21,240 bases of DNA from Gammaproteobacteria bacterium. GTDB taxonomy: Bacteria > Pseudomonadota > Gammaproteobacteria > GRL18. The translations under genes were made by a program, and so were the position numbers. The notes under the pieces are model-generated. The model ran no database searches. It was not told the DNA's origin and saw only the letters and a list, made by a program, of their open reading frames with translations. Location: contig JAPVVU010000008.1 of NCBI GenBank assembly GCA_028571885.1, positions 1-21,240 of the forward strand, given 5' to 3'. Numbering within the stretch: position 1 is the stretch's first letter; each line of letters starts with the position of its first letter. Below, piece by piece: positions 1 to 7,694 of the stretch.

Positions 1-1455
1 AATTTTTTCTTTAACTTCTTCTAAAGGTTTAGCATCAGCAGGTATTCTTTCAATCACTCGAATAACGACAACATGATCATCACCTAATTCAATTAAGTCA
101 CTATTATTACCTTCTTCAAGAACGCTCTCACCAAAAGCAATATTGAGCAATTTAGCATTTGAAAAAATACCTTCACCACCCTTAGTGCTCATCAGCTTGC
201 TTTCTTTGATCTTCATATTAAGTTCTGCAGAAACAGGTTCCAAAGAATCCGGCTGCTCATAAGCCATTGTCTGCATCAACTCAACTTTTTCAAAATATGA
301 ATTTTCTACCTGATCAAACTGAATAGACTCAATTATCTCACCTTTAACAGTTTCCAGAGGTTTTGCTTCACCCCCTTCAATAGAAGTGAGTTTAATTATG
401 TGATAACCAAAAGAAGATTCAATCAGTTCAGAAACATCACCCGGGTTTAAAGAAAATGCACTTTCTTCAAAAGCTGGAACCATTTGACCTCTTCCAAAAA
501 ATCCAAGATCACCACCATTTTCAGCAGAACCCGGATCCTTTGAGTATTCTTTTGCCATTTCAGAAAAATCAGCACCCTGATTTATTTTATCCAGAACTGC
601 CTGGGCTTCTGCTTTCACTTTGTCTTTGCTCTCTGTGTCAGCATCAGTTGGGAAAGTAAATAGAATATGGCTCGCCTTACGACGTTCTGTTTGAGTGTAC
701 TGCTGCAGGTTATCCTGATAGTATTTATTTATCTGCTCATCTGAAATTTGTACATCATTGGCCAGAACTTTTCGCGAAATTTCAAGATAAGCTAACTTAA
801 TCTGTTCCGGATTTTCAAACTGATTTTGAAAATTTTGATAATAATTTGTTATTTCTTCATCAGTTACTGTCACAGCATCTTGAAAACTTTCAGCTTTAAT
901 AATTGTATAAGCCAGATCTCTTTTTTGTTTAACTAATTGAATAACACGTTTAACTTCCTGCTCTGAAACAAAAGAGGAGCTATTGATGCCTTCAGAAAAT
1001 TGCTGCAGCAATAATTGTGTTGCTATCGATTGACGATAATTGGCCTTACTATAAGCACTTGGTAAATACCGGTTATAGAGTTCTTCTGAAAAAAGACCAT
1101 CCAGTTGAAAACTACTGTCAGTACGAACATAAAAATCGATTTGTTGTTTACTGATAGACTGACCAGAACCTGCCAGAAAATTAATCAAAGCACGGTTATT
1201 AATTAATTTTTCCAGTACGACTTTCTTGATAAGTGCATCGTCCAGCTGGCCTTTATATTCTTTTGCTTCATTCTGGACAGCATTTTGAAACTCCTGAACA
1301 GAAACTTTATAGTCACCCACATTAGCTACTGATGGATTTGCATCAGGCGTGATATAACTATTAATACCCCATAAGGCAAAAGGAATTGAAATCAGAATAA
1401 CGATTACCCAGGCAAACCAACCTGTTGCCCTTTCTCTGATACTATGTAAAAGCAT
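1..1455 (-). CDS. ppiD: Periplasmic folding chaperone PpiD, 3' end cut by window edge
   Basis: Inner-membrane-anchored parvulin-type peptidyl-prolyl isomerase/chaperone that assists folding of proteins leaving the Sec translocon. The window holds 485 codons without a stop, against a usual length of about 620-640, so the C-terminus lies outside. Residues about 12-30 (WFAWVIVILISIPFALWGI) form the single N-terminal membrane anchor, followed by a SurA-like N-terminal region. A parvulin (rotamase) domain spans roughly residues 257-357, opening with RRKASHILF and containing DLGFFGRGQMVPAFEESAFS and FGYHIIKLT. The ATG at 1455 is preceded by GGATGAG eight bases upstream. It sits downstream of hupB and two tRNA genes, the conserved gammaproteobacterial order. 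A strong terminator ends only about 35 bp upstream, leaving little room for its own promoter. Family assignment is firm. Confidence 0.93.
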   Translation of the reverse strand, partial: MLLHSIRERATGWFAWVIVILISIPFALWGINSYITPDANPSVANVGDYKVSVQEFQNAVQNEAKEYKGQLDDALIKKVVLEKLINNRALINFLAGSGQSISKQQIDFYVRTDSSFQLDGLFSEELYNRYLPSAYSKANYRQSIATQLLLQQFSEGINSSSFVSEQEVKRVIQLVKQKRDLAYTIIKAESFQDAVTVTDEEITNYYQNFQNQFENPEQIKLAYLEISRKVLANDVQISDEQINKYYQDNLQQYTQTERRKASHILFTFPTDADTESKDKVKAEAQAVLDKINQGADFSEMAKEYSKDPGSAENGGDLGFFGRGQMVPAFEESAFSLNPGDVSELIESSFGYHIIKLTSIEGGEAKPLETVKGEIIESIQFDQVENSYFEKVELMQTMAYEQPDSLEPVSAELNMKIKESKLMSTKGGEGIFSNAKLLNIAFGESVLEEGNNSDLIELGDDHVVVIRVIERIPADAKPLEEVKEKI

Positions 1456-1489
1456 TAATTTATCTCATCCAATAATGTAAAAAAATTTA

Positions 1490-1521
1490 CAAAAAAAAAG
1501 CGCGTCAAAAACGCGCTTTTC
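1490..1521 (-). terminator. Rho-independent terminator behind tRNA-Asp
   Basis: Read on the minus strand, AGCGCGT pairs with ACGCGCT around a TTTTG loop and is followed by nine T residues. It lies directly downstream of tRNA-Asp and upstream of ppiD, so it should end the tRNA-Val/tRNA-Asp transcript. Confidence 0.85.
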
Positions 1522-1526
1522 AAATA

Positions 1527-1603
1527 TGGCGGAACGGACGGGACTCGAACCCGCGACCCCCTGCGTGACAGGCAGGTATTCTAACCAGCTGAACTACCGC
1601 TCC
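1527..1603 (-). tRNA. tRNA-Asp (anticodon GUC)
   Basis: A 77-nt cloverleaf on the minus strand starts GGAGCGG and ends CCGTTCCGCCA with the CCA encoded. The anticodon stem CCTGC/GCAGG carries the loop CTGTCAC, giving anticodon GTC. The T-arm contains GGTTCGAGTCC. It is followed by a strong terminator and is probably co-transcribed with tRNA-Val 94 bp upstream. Confidence 0.97.
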
Positions 1604-1697
1604 AAATTTTTTCATGTAAAAAACAGTTTTAAATTAAGTTCTATATTTGTGCTTCAAGAAAAGACTTGTTGACCAAATTATAAAAACTGAATTTAAA

Positions 1698-1774
1698 TGG
1701 TGGGTGATATAAGATTCGAACTTATGACCCCCGCCTTGTAAGGGCGGTGCTCTAACCAGCTGAGCTAATCACCC
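1698..1774 (-). tRNA. tRNA-Val (anticodon UAC)
   Basis: A 77-nt cloverleaf on the minus strand starts GGGTGATTAGCTCAG and ends ATCACCCACCA with the CCA encoded. The anticodon stem CCGCC/GGCGG carries the loop CTTACAA, giving anticodon TAC. It closely resembles the E. coli tRNA-Val(UAC). It lies between the hupB terminator and tRNA-Asp. Confidence 0.97.
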
Positions 1775-1857
1775 AATATTCTTTTCAAATGAACCTTCTT
1801 TTATATAAGAAGTTTTAAATAAGAAGTTTTATAAAAGAGTATAGTAAGAGTAAAATT

Positions 1858-1892
1858 AAACAGCATTATAAATTTAATTTATAATGCTGTTT
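1858..1892 (-). terminator. Terminator hairpin behind hupB
   Basis: A perfect 16-bp inverted repeat (AAACAGCATTATAAAT and its complement) with a 3-nt loop starts 13 bp after the hupB stop. On the minus strand it is followed by TTTAATTTTA, a partly interrupted U tract. The stem is AT-rich but long. Confidence 0.75.
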
Positions 1893-1905
1893 AAATGAAA
1901 GTGGC

Positions 1906-2178
1906 TTAGTTTACCGCTTCTTTTAGTGCTTTACCAGCTTTAAATGCAGGATTTTTTGATGCTTTAATTTGGATAGTTTCGCCAGTACGAGGGTTGCGTC
2001 CAGTACGTGCAGCTCTCTCTCTTACTTCAAAAGTTCCAAACCCTATTAAGGTGACAGGCTCATTACTGGCAAGTGAATCAGTAATTGCTTTAATTGTTGC
2101 ATCTAATGCACGACCAGCTGATGCCTTAGGTAAATCAGCATTTTCAGCAATGGCATTTATTAGTTCGGATTTATTCAC
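1906..2178 (-). CDS. hupB: DNA-binding protein HU-beta
   Basis: Histone-like nucleoid protein that binds and bends DNA without strong sequence specificity, acting as a dimer. The 90-residue product has the full family length, starts MNKSELINAIAE, and carries the DNA-binding arm signature GFGTFEVRERAARTGRNPRT at about residues 46-65, ending FKAGKALKEAVN. The start codon is GTG at 2178, with GGGGAG six to seven bases upstream; no ATG start fits the family N-terminus. It follows lon on the same strand but is separated by a terminator and about 475 bp, so it likely has its own promoter. Two short dyads about 110-140 bp upstream could be operators. Confidence 0.97.
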   Translation of the reverse strand: MNKSELINAIAENADLPKASAGRALDATIKAITDSLASNEPVTLIGFGTFEVRERAARTGRNPRTGETIQIKASKNPAFKAGKALKEAVN

Positions 2179-2581
2179 AAAAGCTCCCCTTTTTGTACCT
2201 ATAAAAACATCTAAAGTAATGTCTGATTTTTAAAAAAATAAAAGCATCAAAATGTAATTATAGATAGAATATAAAAAAATTATTAAATAACACAAGTCTT
2301 GTGTAACAACGGTTACAAGCATGTATTGAAGCAAAATTTATTGTTAAAATCTAGCAAAACTTATCATTTCTTTATAATTTATTTAAAATAGTATAAAAAC
2401 ATACACTGCGCAGATATTATTTCAAACAATATTAATCATATAAAATTATAACAAAACAAGATGTTACAAGTTATTTAAAAAATATGGCATAACAAATAAG
2501 CGACAAAAAAAATAATAATAAATTAATTAAATTCTATTAAAATAATTTTTAACAGAATCTATAGAACAGAAATAAATGCAT
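2179..2581. other. AT-rich intergenic region upstream of hupB
   Basis: No convincing coding sequence in any frame; every ATG-started frame I followed closes within a few codons. It should hold the hupB promoter (minus strand), but I find no clear -35/-10 pair. The only structured feature I see is the pair of adjacent dyads at 2290-2316. Runs of A and T are frequent, which could give bent DNA. Confidence 0.5.
2290..2316. promoter_or_regulatory. Two adjacent dyads upstream of hupB, possible operator
   Basis: ACACAAG-T-CTTGTGT (2290-2304) is a perfect palindrome. GTAAC-AACG-GTTAC (2303-2316) is a second dyad overlapping it by two bases. They lie 112-138 bp upstream of the hupB start in otherwise featureless AT-rich DNA. 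An operator role is inference from symmetry and position only. Confidence 0.3.
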
Positions 2582-2614
2582 AAAAAAACACCAATATAAG
2601 AGTATTGATGTTTT
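2582..2614 (-). terminator. Terminator behind lon
   Basis: On the minus strand AAAACATCAATA pairs with TATTGGTGTTTT (one G-U wobble) around a 6-nt loop. A run of seven U's overlaps and extends the 3' arm. It lies about 40 bp after the lon stop codon. Confidence 0.8.
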
Positions 2615-2654
2615 CTTATCACTATTTTCTAAAGATATTATGTTAGAAAAAATA

Positions 2655-5072
2655 TTAATGTGCTCTAATAGATGGTGCTTTTTTTCTTGATTTAACCTTT
2701 GAAGCAACACCACTTTCTTTTATTGGTTCCGGCATATGAACCAGAGCAATTTGTAAAACTTCATCAATCCACTGTACGGGTATTATATCAAGTTTTGTTA
2801 TGATATTTTTAGGTAATTCAACGAGATCTTTTTTATTTTCTAATGGAATAATAACTGTCTTTATACCACTTCTCAAAGCCGCTAAAAGTTTCTCCTTAAG
2901 CCCGCCTATGGGTAAAACTTCACCCCGCAGTGTTATTTCACCAGTCATTGCAACATCAGCTTTTACAGGAATCTCTGTGAGGGCAGAAACGAGAGCTGTA
3001 CACATTCCGATACCAGCACTTGGCCCATCTTTTGGAATGGCACCTTCTGGAACATGAATGTGAATATCCCTGGTTTCATATATTTCATGAGGGATGCCTA
3101 GCGTGTCTGAACGACTACGAACAACTGACATAGCAGCCTGAATAGATTCTTTCATTACGTCACCTAATTGACCAGTGACACTATTTTTTCCTTTACCCGG
3201 CATTACGGCGGTTTCAATTGTTAAAATTTCGCCACCCACTTCTGTCCATGCAAGGCCTGTAACCTGACCGACCTGATTTTCCTGTTCTACACTGCCATAG
3301 CGGAAACGACGAACACCCAGATATTTTTCAAGATTACGGCTGGTTACAGCCACCTTCTTAGTTTTCTTATCCAGTAAAATTTCTTTTACAATCTTACGGG
3401 CTATTTTAGCCACTTCCCGTTCTATACTCCGTACACCAGCTTCGCGTGTGTAATAACGAACAATATCACGAATCGCACCTTCACTAATGGTTAATTCAGT
3501 TTTATTTAAACCATTATTTTTTAATTGTTTAGGAATTAAGTAGCGAGCAACAATATTTATTTTTTCTTCTTCGGTATAACCCGGGAGACGTATCACTTCC
3601 ATACGATCAAGTAATGGTCCTGGAATATTCATGCTGTTAGAAGTCGCGACAAACATGACTTCTGACAGATCGTAATCCACTTCCATATAATGATCATTAA
3701 AGGTATTGTTTTGTTCCGGGTCTAAAACCTCTAGTAATGCTGAAGATGGATCACCACGCATATCCATGGCCATTTTATCAATCTCATCCAATAAGAAAAA
3801 AGGGTTTTTAACTTCAACTTTTGACATATTCTGCATGATTTTGCCAGGCATTGAACCGATGTATGTTCGTCTATGTCCCCGAATTTCAGCCTCATCTCGT
3901 ACACCACCTAATGACATACGTGTGAATTTGCGATTGGTTGCCCTGGCAATGGATTGTCCCAGTGACGTCTTACCGACACCTGGAGGCCCAACAAGACATA
4001 AAATTGGCCCTTTGAGTTTTTTCATTCGCTGTTGAACCGCGAGATACTCCAGGATACGTTCTTTCACTTTTTCAAGTCCATAGTGATCTTCTTCCAGAAT
4101 TGCTTCTGCCTTAGTCAGATCATGACGTACTTTTGAGCGTTTTTTCCATGGAACATTGGTCAACCACTCGAGATAATTTCTAACAACAGATGCTTCTGCT
4201 GACATGGGAGACATCATTTTTAGTTTATTCAGTTCTGCCATGCCTTTTTTCTTTGCTTCAGCAGAAAGACCTGATTCTTTAATTTTAGTTTCGAGCTCTT
4301 CAAGCTCATTGGGCACATCATCAATATCATTGAGTTCTTTCTGAATCGCTTTCATTTGCTCATTCAGATAATATTCACGCTGACTTTTTTCCATTTGCTG
4401 CTTAACACGGCCGCGTATACGCTTTTCTACCTGAAGAATATCAATTTCAGATTCCATTTGTACTAACAGATGCTCAAGCCGTTCACGTACATCTGAAATT
4501 TCCAGAATGACCTGTTTTTCTTCAATTTTAAGCGGCATATGCGCAGCAATGGTGTCAGCCAGGCGACTTGGATCTTCAATACTCGATAATGAGGACAGAA
4601 TTTCAGGCGGCACTTTATCATTCATCTTGACGTATTGATCAAACTGGTTCATTACCGTTCTGGTCAGTACATCCGCTTCTTTTTCTTCAATTTTACTGCT
4701 TTCACAAATTGATATCTGGGCAGTATAGAAGTCATCTGAAGTAAACAGGTTGTCAACATGAGCACGCTCATCACCTTCAACTAAAACTTTAACTGTACCA
4801 TCAGGTAATTTTAATAGTCGAAGAATAGAAGCAATTGTCCCAACCGAATTAATATCTTCAGGTTTCGGATCATCATCTGATGCATTTTTTTGTGCAATTA
4901 AGAGAATTTTTTTGTCTTCTTCCATGGCTGCTTCAAGTGCATGGATTGATTTATCACGTCCCACATAAAGAGGTATCACCATATGAGGATATACCACAAC
5001 ATCTCTTAACGGTAAAACCGGGTAAATTTGAGTTGTATCAGTTATTTTAGAAATATTGGTTTCATTCTCCAT
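2655..5072 (-). CDS. lon: ATP-dependent protease Lon
   Basis: Cytosolic AAA+ serine protease that degrades misfolded proteins and unstable regulators. The 805-residue product has the full bacterial length (E. coli about 784). In order: an N-terminal substrate-binding domain (about 14-210), a coiled-coil region, the AAA+ module with Walker A GPPGVGKT (about 362-369) and Walker B FFLLDEID, then the protease domain with the catalytic serine in PKDGPSAG (S685) and lysine in GGLKEKL (K726). A TTG lies one codon upstream at 5075, but the ATG at 5072 has the better spacing from AGAGGG (seven bases), so I start there. The gene is bracketed by terminators on both sides, with a heat-shock-like promoter upstream, suggesting a separate stress-induced transcript. 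Confidence 0.98.
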   Translation of the reverse strand: MENETNISKITDTTQIYPVLPLRDVVVYPHMVIPLYVGRDKSIHALEAAMEEDKKILLIAQKNASDDDPKPEDINSVGTIASILRLLKLPDGTVKVLVEGDERAHVDNLFTSDDFYTAQISICESSKIEEKEADVLTRTVMNQFDQYVKMNDKVPPEILSSLSSIEDPSRLADTIAAHMPLKIEEKQVILEISDVRERLEHLLVQMESEIDILQVEKRIRGRVKQQMEKSQREYYLNEQMKAIQKELNDIDDVPNELEELETKIKESGLSAEAKKKGMAELNKLKMMSPMSAEASVVRNYLEWLTNVPWKKRSKVRHDLTKAEAILEEDHYGLEKVKERILEYLAVQQRMKKLKGPILCLVGPPGVGKTSLGQSIARATNRKFTRMSLGGVRDEAEIRGHRRTYIGSMPGKIMQNMSKVEVKNPFFLLDEIDKMAMDMRGDPSSALLEVLDPEQNNTFNDHYMEVDYDLSEVMFVATSNSMNIPGPLLDRMEVIRLPGYTEEEKINIVARYLIPKQLKNNGLNKTELTISEGAIRDIVRYYTREAGVRSIEREVAKIARKIVKEILLDKKTKKVAVTSRNLEKYLGVRRFRYGSVEQENQVGQVTGLAWTEVGGEILTIETAVMPGKGKNSVTGQLGDVMKESIQAAMSVVRSRSDTLGIPHEIYETRDIHIHVPEGAIPKDGPSAGIGMCTALVSALTEIPVKADVAMTGEITLRGEVLPIGGLKEKLLAALRSGIKTVIIPLENKKDLVELPKNIITKLDIIPVQWIDEVLQIALVHMPEPIKESGVASKVKSRKKAPSIRAH

Positions 5073-5201
5073 CAAGGAGCCCTCTTATATTACGTGCTAT
5101 TTAGTTTTATATGCTATGTATTGTATAAACCTGGAAGCAACTTGCAGCATAGCTGTAAGACATATTTTTTTCACTTCTGGATGTTAAATACTGTATGTAT
5201 T

Positions 5202-5231
5202 AAATATGGGTGTTAAGGGTAAAAAATCAAG
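5202..5231 (-). promoter_or_regulatory. Candidate sigma-32 (heat-shock) promoter of lon
   Basis: On the minus strand CTTGATT is followed after 13 bases by ACCCATAT. The known sigma-32 consensus is CTTGAAA, 11-16 bases, CCCCATNT, so this matches about 5 of 7 and all but one of the specified -10 positions. It lies about 130 bp upstream of the lon start, just downstream of the clpX terminator. lon is a classical sigma-32 target in E. coli. No transcript data are visible here. Confidence 0.55.
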
Positions 5232-5261
5232 TCGGTATGGTTTTTTATATGCGTTAAACAT

Positions 5262-5288
5262 AAAAAAAGAGGCTCTAAAGCCTCTTTT
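5262..5288 (-). terminator. Terminator between clpX and lon
   Basis: AAAAGAGGCT and AGCCTCTTTT form a 10-bp stem with a CTAA-type loop. On the minus strand the 3' arm runs into seven T's. It lies 51 bp after the clpX stop, so lon transcription should start afresh. Confidence 0.88.
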
Positions 5289-5339
5289 CTTATACTTAAA
5301 CAGCACTATGTTACTTCAATTGAAAATAGTCATGATGGA

Positions 5340-6614
5340 TTATTCTCCAGAAGCTTTTTTATCAGCATTTGCGTAAATAAGCAGAGGTTTAGATAAACCA
5401 TTAATCACAGACTCATCCACAACAACAGTTTCAACATCATCTATTGAGGGTAATTCATACATTGTATCCAATAGAGTCTGTTCAAGAATTGAACGCAAAC
5501 CACGCGCTCCGGTTTTCCTCTCCATTGCTTTAGTCGCAATGGCTTTAAGTGCTTCTTCTCGTAAATCGAGGTGAGCGCCTTCCATTTCGATTAACTTACT
5601 GTATTGTTTTGCTAAAGCATTTTTTGGCTCAGTAAGAATTCGAATCAGCGCATCTTCATCCAGTTCACGCAGTGTCGCAATAACGGGTAAACGACCGACA
5701 AACTCTGGAATCAAGCCATAACGAGTCAAATCTTCAGGCTCTATATCTTCAAGCAATTCACCAAAAGTTTTCTTATCATCCTTGCTGGTTACTTCTGCTC
5801 CAAAACCAATACCGCTCTTGTCTGAACGATTTTGGATGACTTTATCCAGTCCAGAGAAAGCTCCGCCGCATATGAATAGGATATTAGCTGTATTGACTTG
5901 CAAAAATTCCTGTTGAGGATGTTTACGGCCACCTTGTGGCGGTACAGATGCAACAGTTCCTTCAATTAATTTTAATAATGCTTGCTGTACACCTTCTCCA
6001 GATACATCACGTGTAATTGAAGGATTATCAGATTTACGAGAAATTTTGTCAATTTCATCAATGTATACAATACCTGTTTGAGCTTTTTCTACGTCATAAT
6101 CACATTTTTGCAGCAGCTTTTGGATAATATTTTCAACATCTTCACCAACATAACCCGCTTCAGTCAATGTCGTTGCATCAGCAATAGTAAAAGGAACATC
6201 CAGCATGCGAGCCAGAGTTTCAGCAAGTAATGTTTTACCAGAACCCGTTGGTCCAATCAGTAAAATATTGCTCTTTGATAATTCAACATCATCTTTTTTA
6301 TAGCCGCTTTCCAATCGTTTATAATGATTATAGACTGCAACAGAGAGAACTTTTTTAGCACCTGCCTGGCCAATAACATATTCATCAAGGTTTTTATTGA
6401 TCTCACGCGGCGTAGGTAATTTTTTACCTGGAACTGAACCACCCTGCTCCTGAATTTCTTCACGAATAATATCATTACAGAGTTCTACGCATTCGTCACA
6501 GATGAATACTGAAGGACCTGCAATTAATTTCCTAACCTCATGTTGGCTTTTACCGCAAAAAGAACAGTAAAGTAACTTTCCATTGTCATCTTTATTTTGA
6601 GTATCATCACTCAT
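5340..6614 (-). CDS. clpX: ClpX, ATPase subunit of the ClpXP protease
   Basis: Hexameric AAA+ unfoldase that recognises tagged substrates and feeds them into ClpP. The 424-residue product matches the family length. The N-terminal zinc-binding domain has CSFC (C17, C20) and CDEC (C39, C42). Walker A is GPTGSGKT (121-128), the pore loop is GYVG (154-157), Walker B is YIDEID (184-189) and the RKH loop is at about 230-232. The IGF tripeptide that docks ClpP is at about 269-271, and the arginine-finger region is near TGARGLR. ATG at 6614 has GAGGT at suitable spacing. It lies downstream of clpP but behind a hairpin, with 275 bp between, so partly independent transcription is likely. Confidence 0.98.
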   Translation of the reverse strand: MSDDTQNKDDNGKLLYCSFCGKSQHEVRKLIAGPSVFICDECVELCNDIIREEIQEQGGSVPGKKLPTPREINKNLDEYVIGQAGAKKVLSVAVYNHYKRLESGYKKDDVELSKSNILLIGPTGSGKTLLAETLARMLDVPFTIADATTLTEAGYVGEDVENIIQKLLQKCDYDVEKAQTGIVYIDEIDKISRKSDNPSITRDVSGEGVQQALLKLIEGTVASVPPQGGRKHPQQEFLQVNTANILFICGGAFSGLDKVIQNRSDKSGIGFGAEVTSKDDKKTFGELLEDIEPEDLTRYGLIPEFVGRLPVIATLRELDEDALIRILTEPKNALAKQYSKLIEMEGAHLDLREEALKAIATKAMERKTGARGLRSILEQTLLDTMYELPSIDDVETVVVDESVINGLSKPLLIYANADKKASGE

Positions 6615-6871
6615 AAAACGAACCTCATATCAGGGAATTGTAAGCCCCTTATTTTTATATTAGAAATTTATACTAAAAGTTTAAACAATAGCTTTATACT
6701 TTCACTTTACACTTTAGTTTTATACTATCAAGAATACTTTTGAGCTTTAACTCAACTAATTTTTTATATAATTAACATATATATGACTTATTCACTAATA
6801 AATCAACATATATCATCAGATAAAGCAGTTAAACTACACATTCTTAACAAAAAATAAAGAAAACCGTTATG

Positions 6872-6897
6872 AAAAACCAGCTATTCAATTTAGCTGC
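6872..6897 (-). terminator. Terminator overlapping the clpP stop codon
   Basis: On the minus strand CAGCTA (containing the clpP TAA region) pairs with TAGCTG around AATTGAA, followed by GTTTTTC. The stem is only 6 bp, so termination may be partial and allow some read-through into clpX. The rest of the clpP-clpX gap (6615-6870) is AT-rich with no small ORF or clear promoter seen. Confidence 0.55.
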
Positions 6898-7540
6898 TTT
6901 CTGTTGAACTTACTGCACGTTGTGTGATCACCTCATCAATCAAGCCATAATCAACCGCCTGCTCAGCACTGAGAAAATTATCACGATCAGTATCCCGTTC
7001 AATCACCTCCAGAGTTTGTCCCGTATGTTGCGCCATAATCTGATTAAGCTTATCTTTAAGAGCAAGAATTTCTTTTGCATGAATTTCAATATCAGATGCC
7101 TGTCCCTGAAAGCCACCCAATGGCTGGTGAATCATCATGCGTGAATTGGGCAGGCAATAACGTTTACCCTTTTCGCCCCCAGTCAGCAACAAGGCGCCCA
7201 TGCTGGCAGCCTGACCAATACACATGGTGCTTACATCAGGTTTAATAAACTGCATCGTGTCATAGATAGCCATCCCCGCAGTCACAGAACCGCCTGGAGA
7301 ATTAATATAGAGGTGTATATCTTTGTCTGGATTTTCTGATTCAAGAAATAATAATTGCGCAACAATTAGATTAGCCATATGATCTTCAACCTGGCCAACT
7401 AAAAAAATCACCCGCTCTTTTAATAATCGTGAATAAATATCATAAGAGCGTTCCCCTCTTGCTGTCTGTTCAATAACCATTGGTACAAGACCAAGAGCAT
7501 CAACCTGTGCAGCTTTATTTGTGATTTCATTATTTATCAT
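6890..7540 (-). CDS. clpP: ClpP, proteolytic subunit of the Clp protease
   Basis: Barrel-forming serine peptidase that degrades substrates unfolded by ClpX or ClpA. I start at the ATG at 7540 (216 residues), with AAGGA ten bases upstream; a TTG 33 bases further upstream would add 11 residues but has no visible ribosome site. The catalytic triad is visible: S113 in GQAASMGA, H138 in MMIHQP and D187 in RDTDRDNF. The glycine-rich strand NSPGGSVTAG is also present. The N-terminus before GLVPMVIEQTARGER is probably a propeptide cleaved on assembly, as in E. coli. Upstream lie tig, a hairpin and a triple 19-bp repeat. Confidence 0.98.
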   Translation of the reverse strand: MINNEITNKAAQVDALGLVPMVIEQTARGERSYDIYSRLLKERVIFLVGQVEDHMANLIVAQLLFLESENPDKDIHLYINSPGGSVTAGMAIYDTMQFIKPDVSTMCIGQAASMGALLLTGGEKGKRYCLPNSRMMIHQPLGGFQGQASDIEIHAKEILALKDKLNQIMAQHTGQTLEVIERDTDRDNFLSAEQAVDYGLIDEVITQRAVSSTESS

Positions 7541-7572
7541 TAAGTTACAGTCCTTATTTGATTTTAGACTCA

Positions 7573-7629
7573 ATAGTTGAATTTTGTAGATATAGTTGAA
7601 TTTTGTAGATATAGTTGAATTTTGTGGCT
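7573..7629. repeat. Three tandem 19-bp repeats in the tig-clpP gap
   Basis: The unit ATAGTTGAATTTTGTAGAT occurs at 7573-7591 and 7592-7610 exactly, and at 7611-7629 with only the last four bases differing (GGCT). The array lies 33-89 bp upstream of the clpP start, so it is in the clpP leader or promoter region. Its function is unknown; it could be an operator array or simple slippage expansion. Confidence 0.85.
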
Positions 7630-7633
7630 ATGA

Positions 7634-7663
7634 CTGAAGAGCATAACATTTATTGCCCTTCAG
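7634..7663 (-). other. Intercistronic hairpin between tig and clpP
   Basis: On the minus strand CTGAAGGGCA pairs with TGCTCTTCAG (one G-U pair) around a 10-nt loop, 31 bp after the tig stop. No U tract follows, so it is not a classical terminator; it may stabilise or process the tig 3' end or attenuate read-through. Confidence 0.5.
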
Positions 7664-7694
7664 CAAAAAGCCATCATCTATATTGTTAAAGAAA

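Noticed and set aside
456..659. 67-codon plus-strand open frame
   Set aside because: Lies opposite the parvulin domain of ppiD, whose translation is clearly the real one.
3706..4035. 109-codon plus-strand open frame opposite lon
   Set aside because: Antisense shadow of the conserved AAA+ region of lon; composition (serine/proline-rich) is typical of a reverse-frame artefact.
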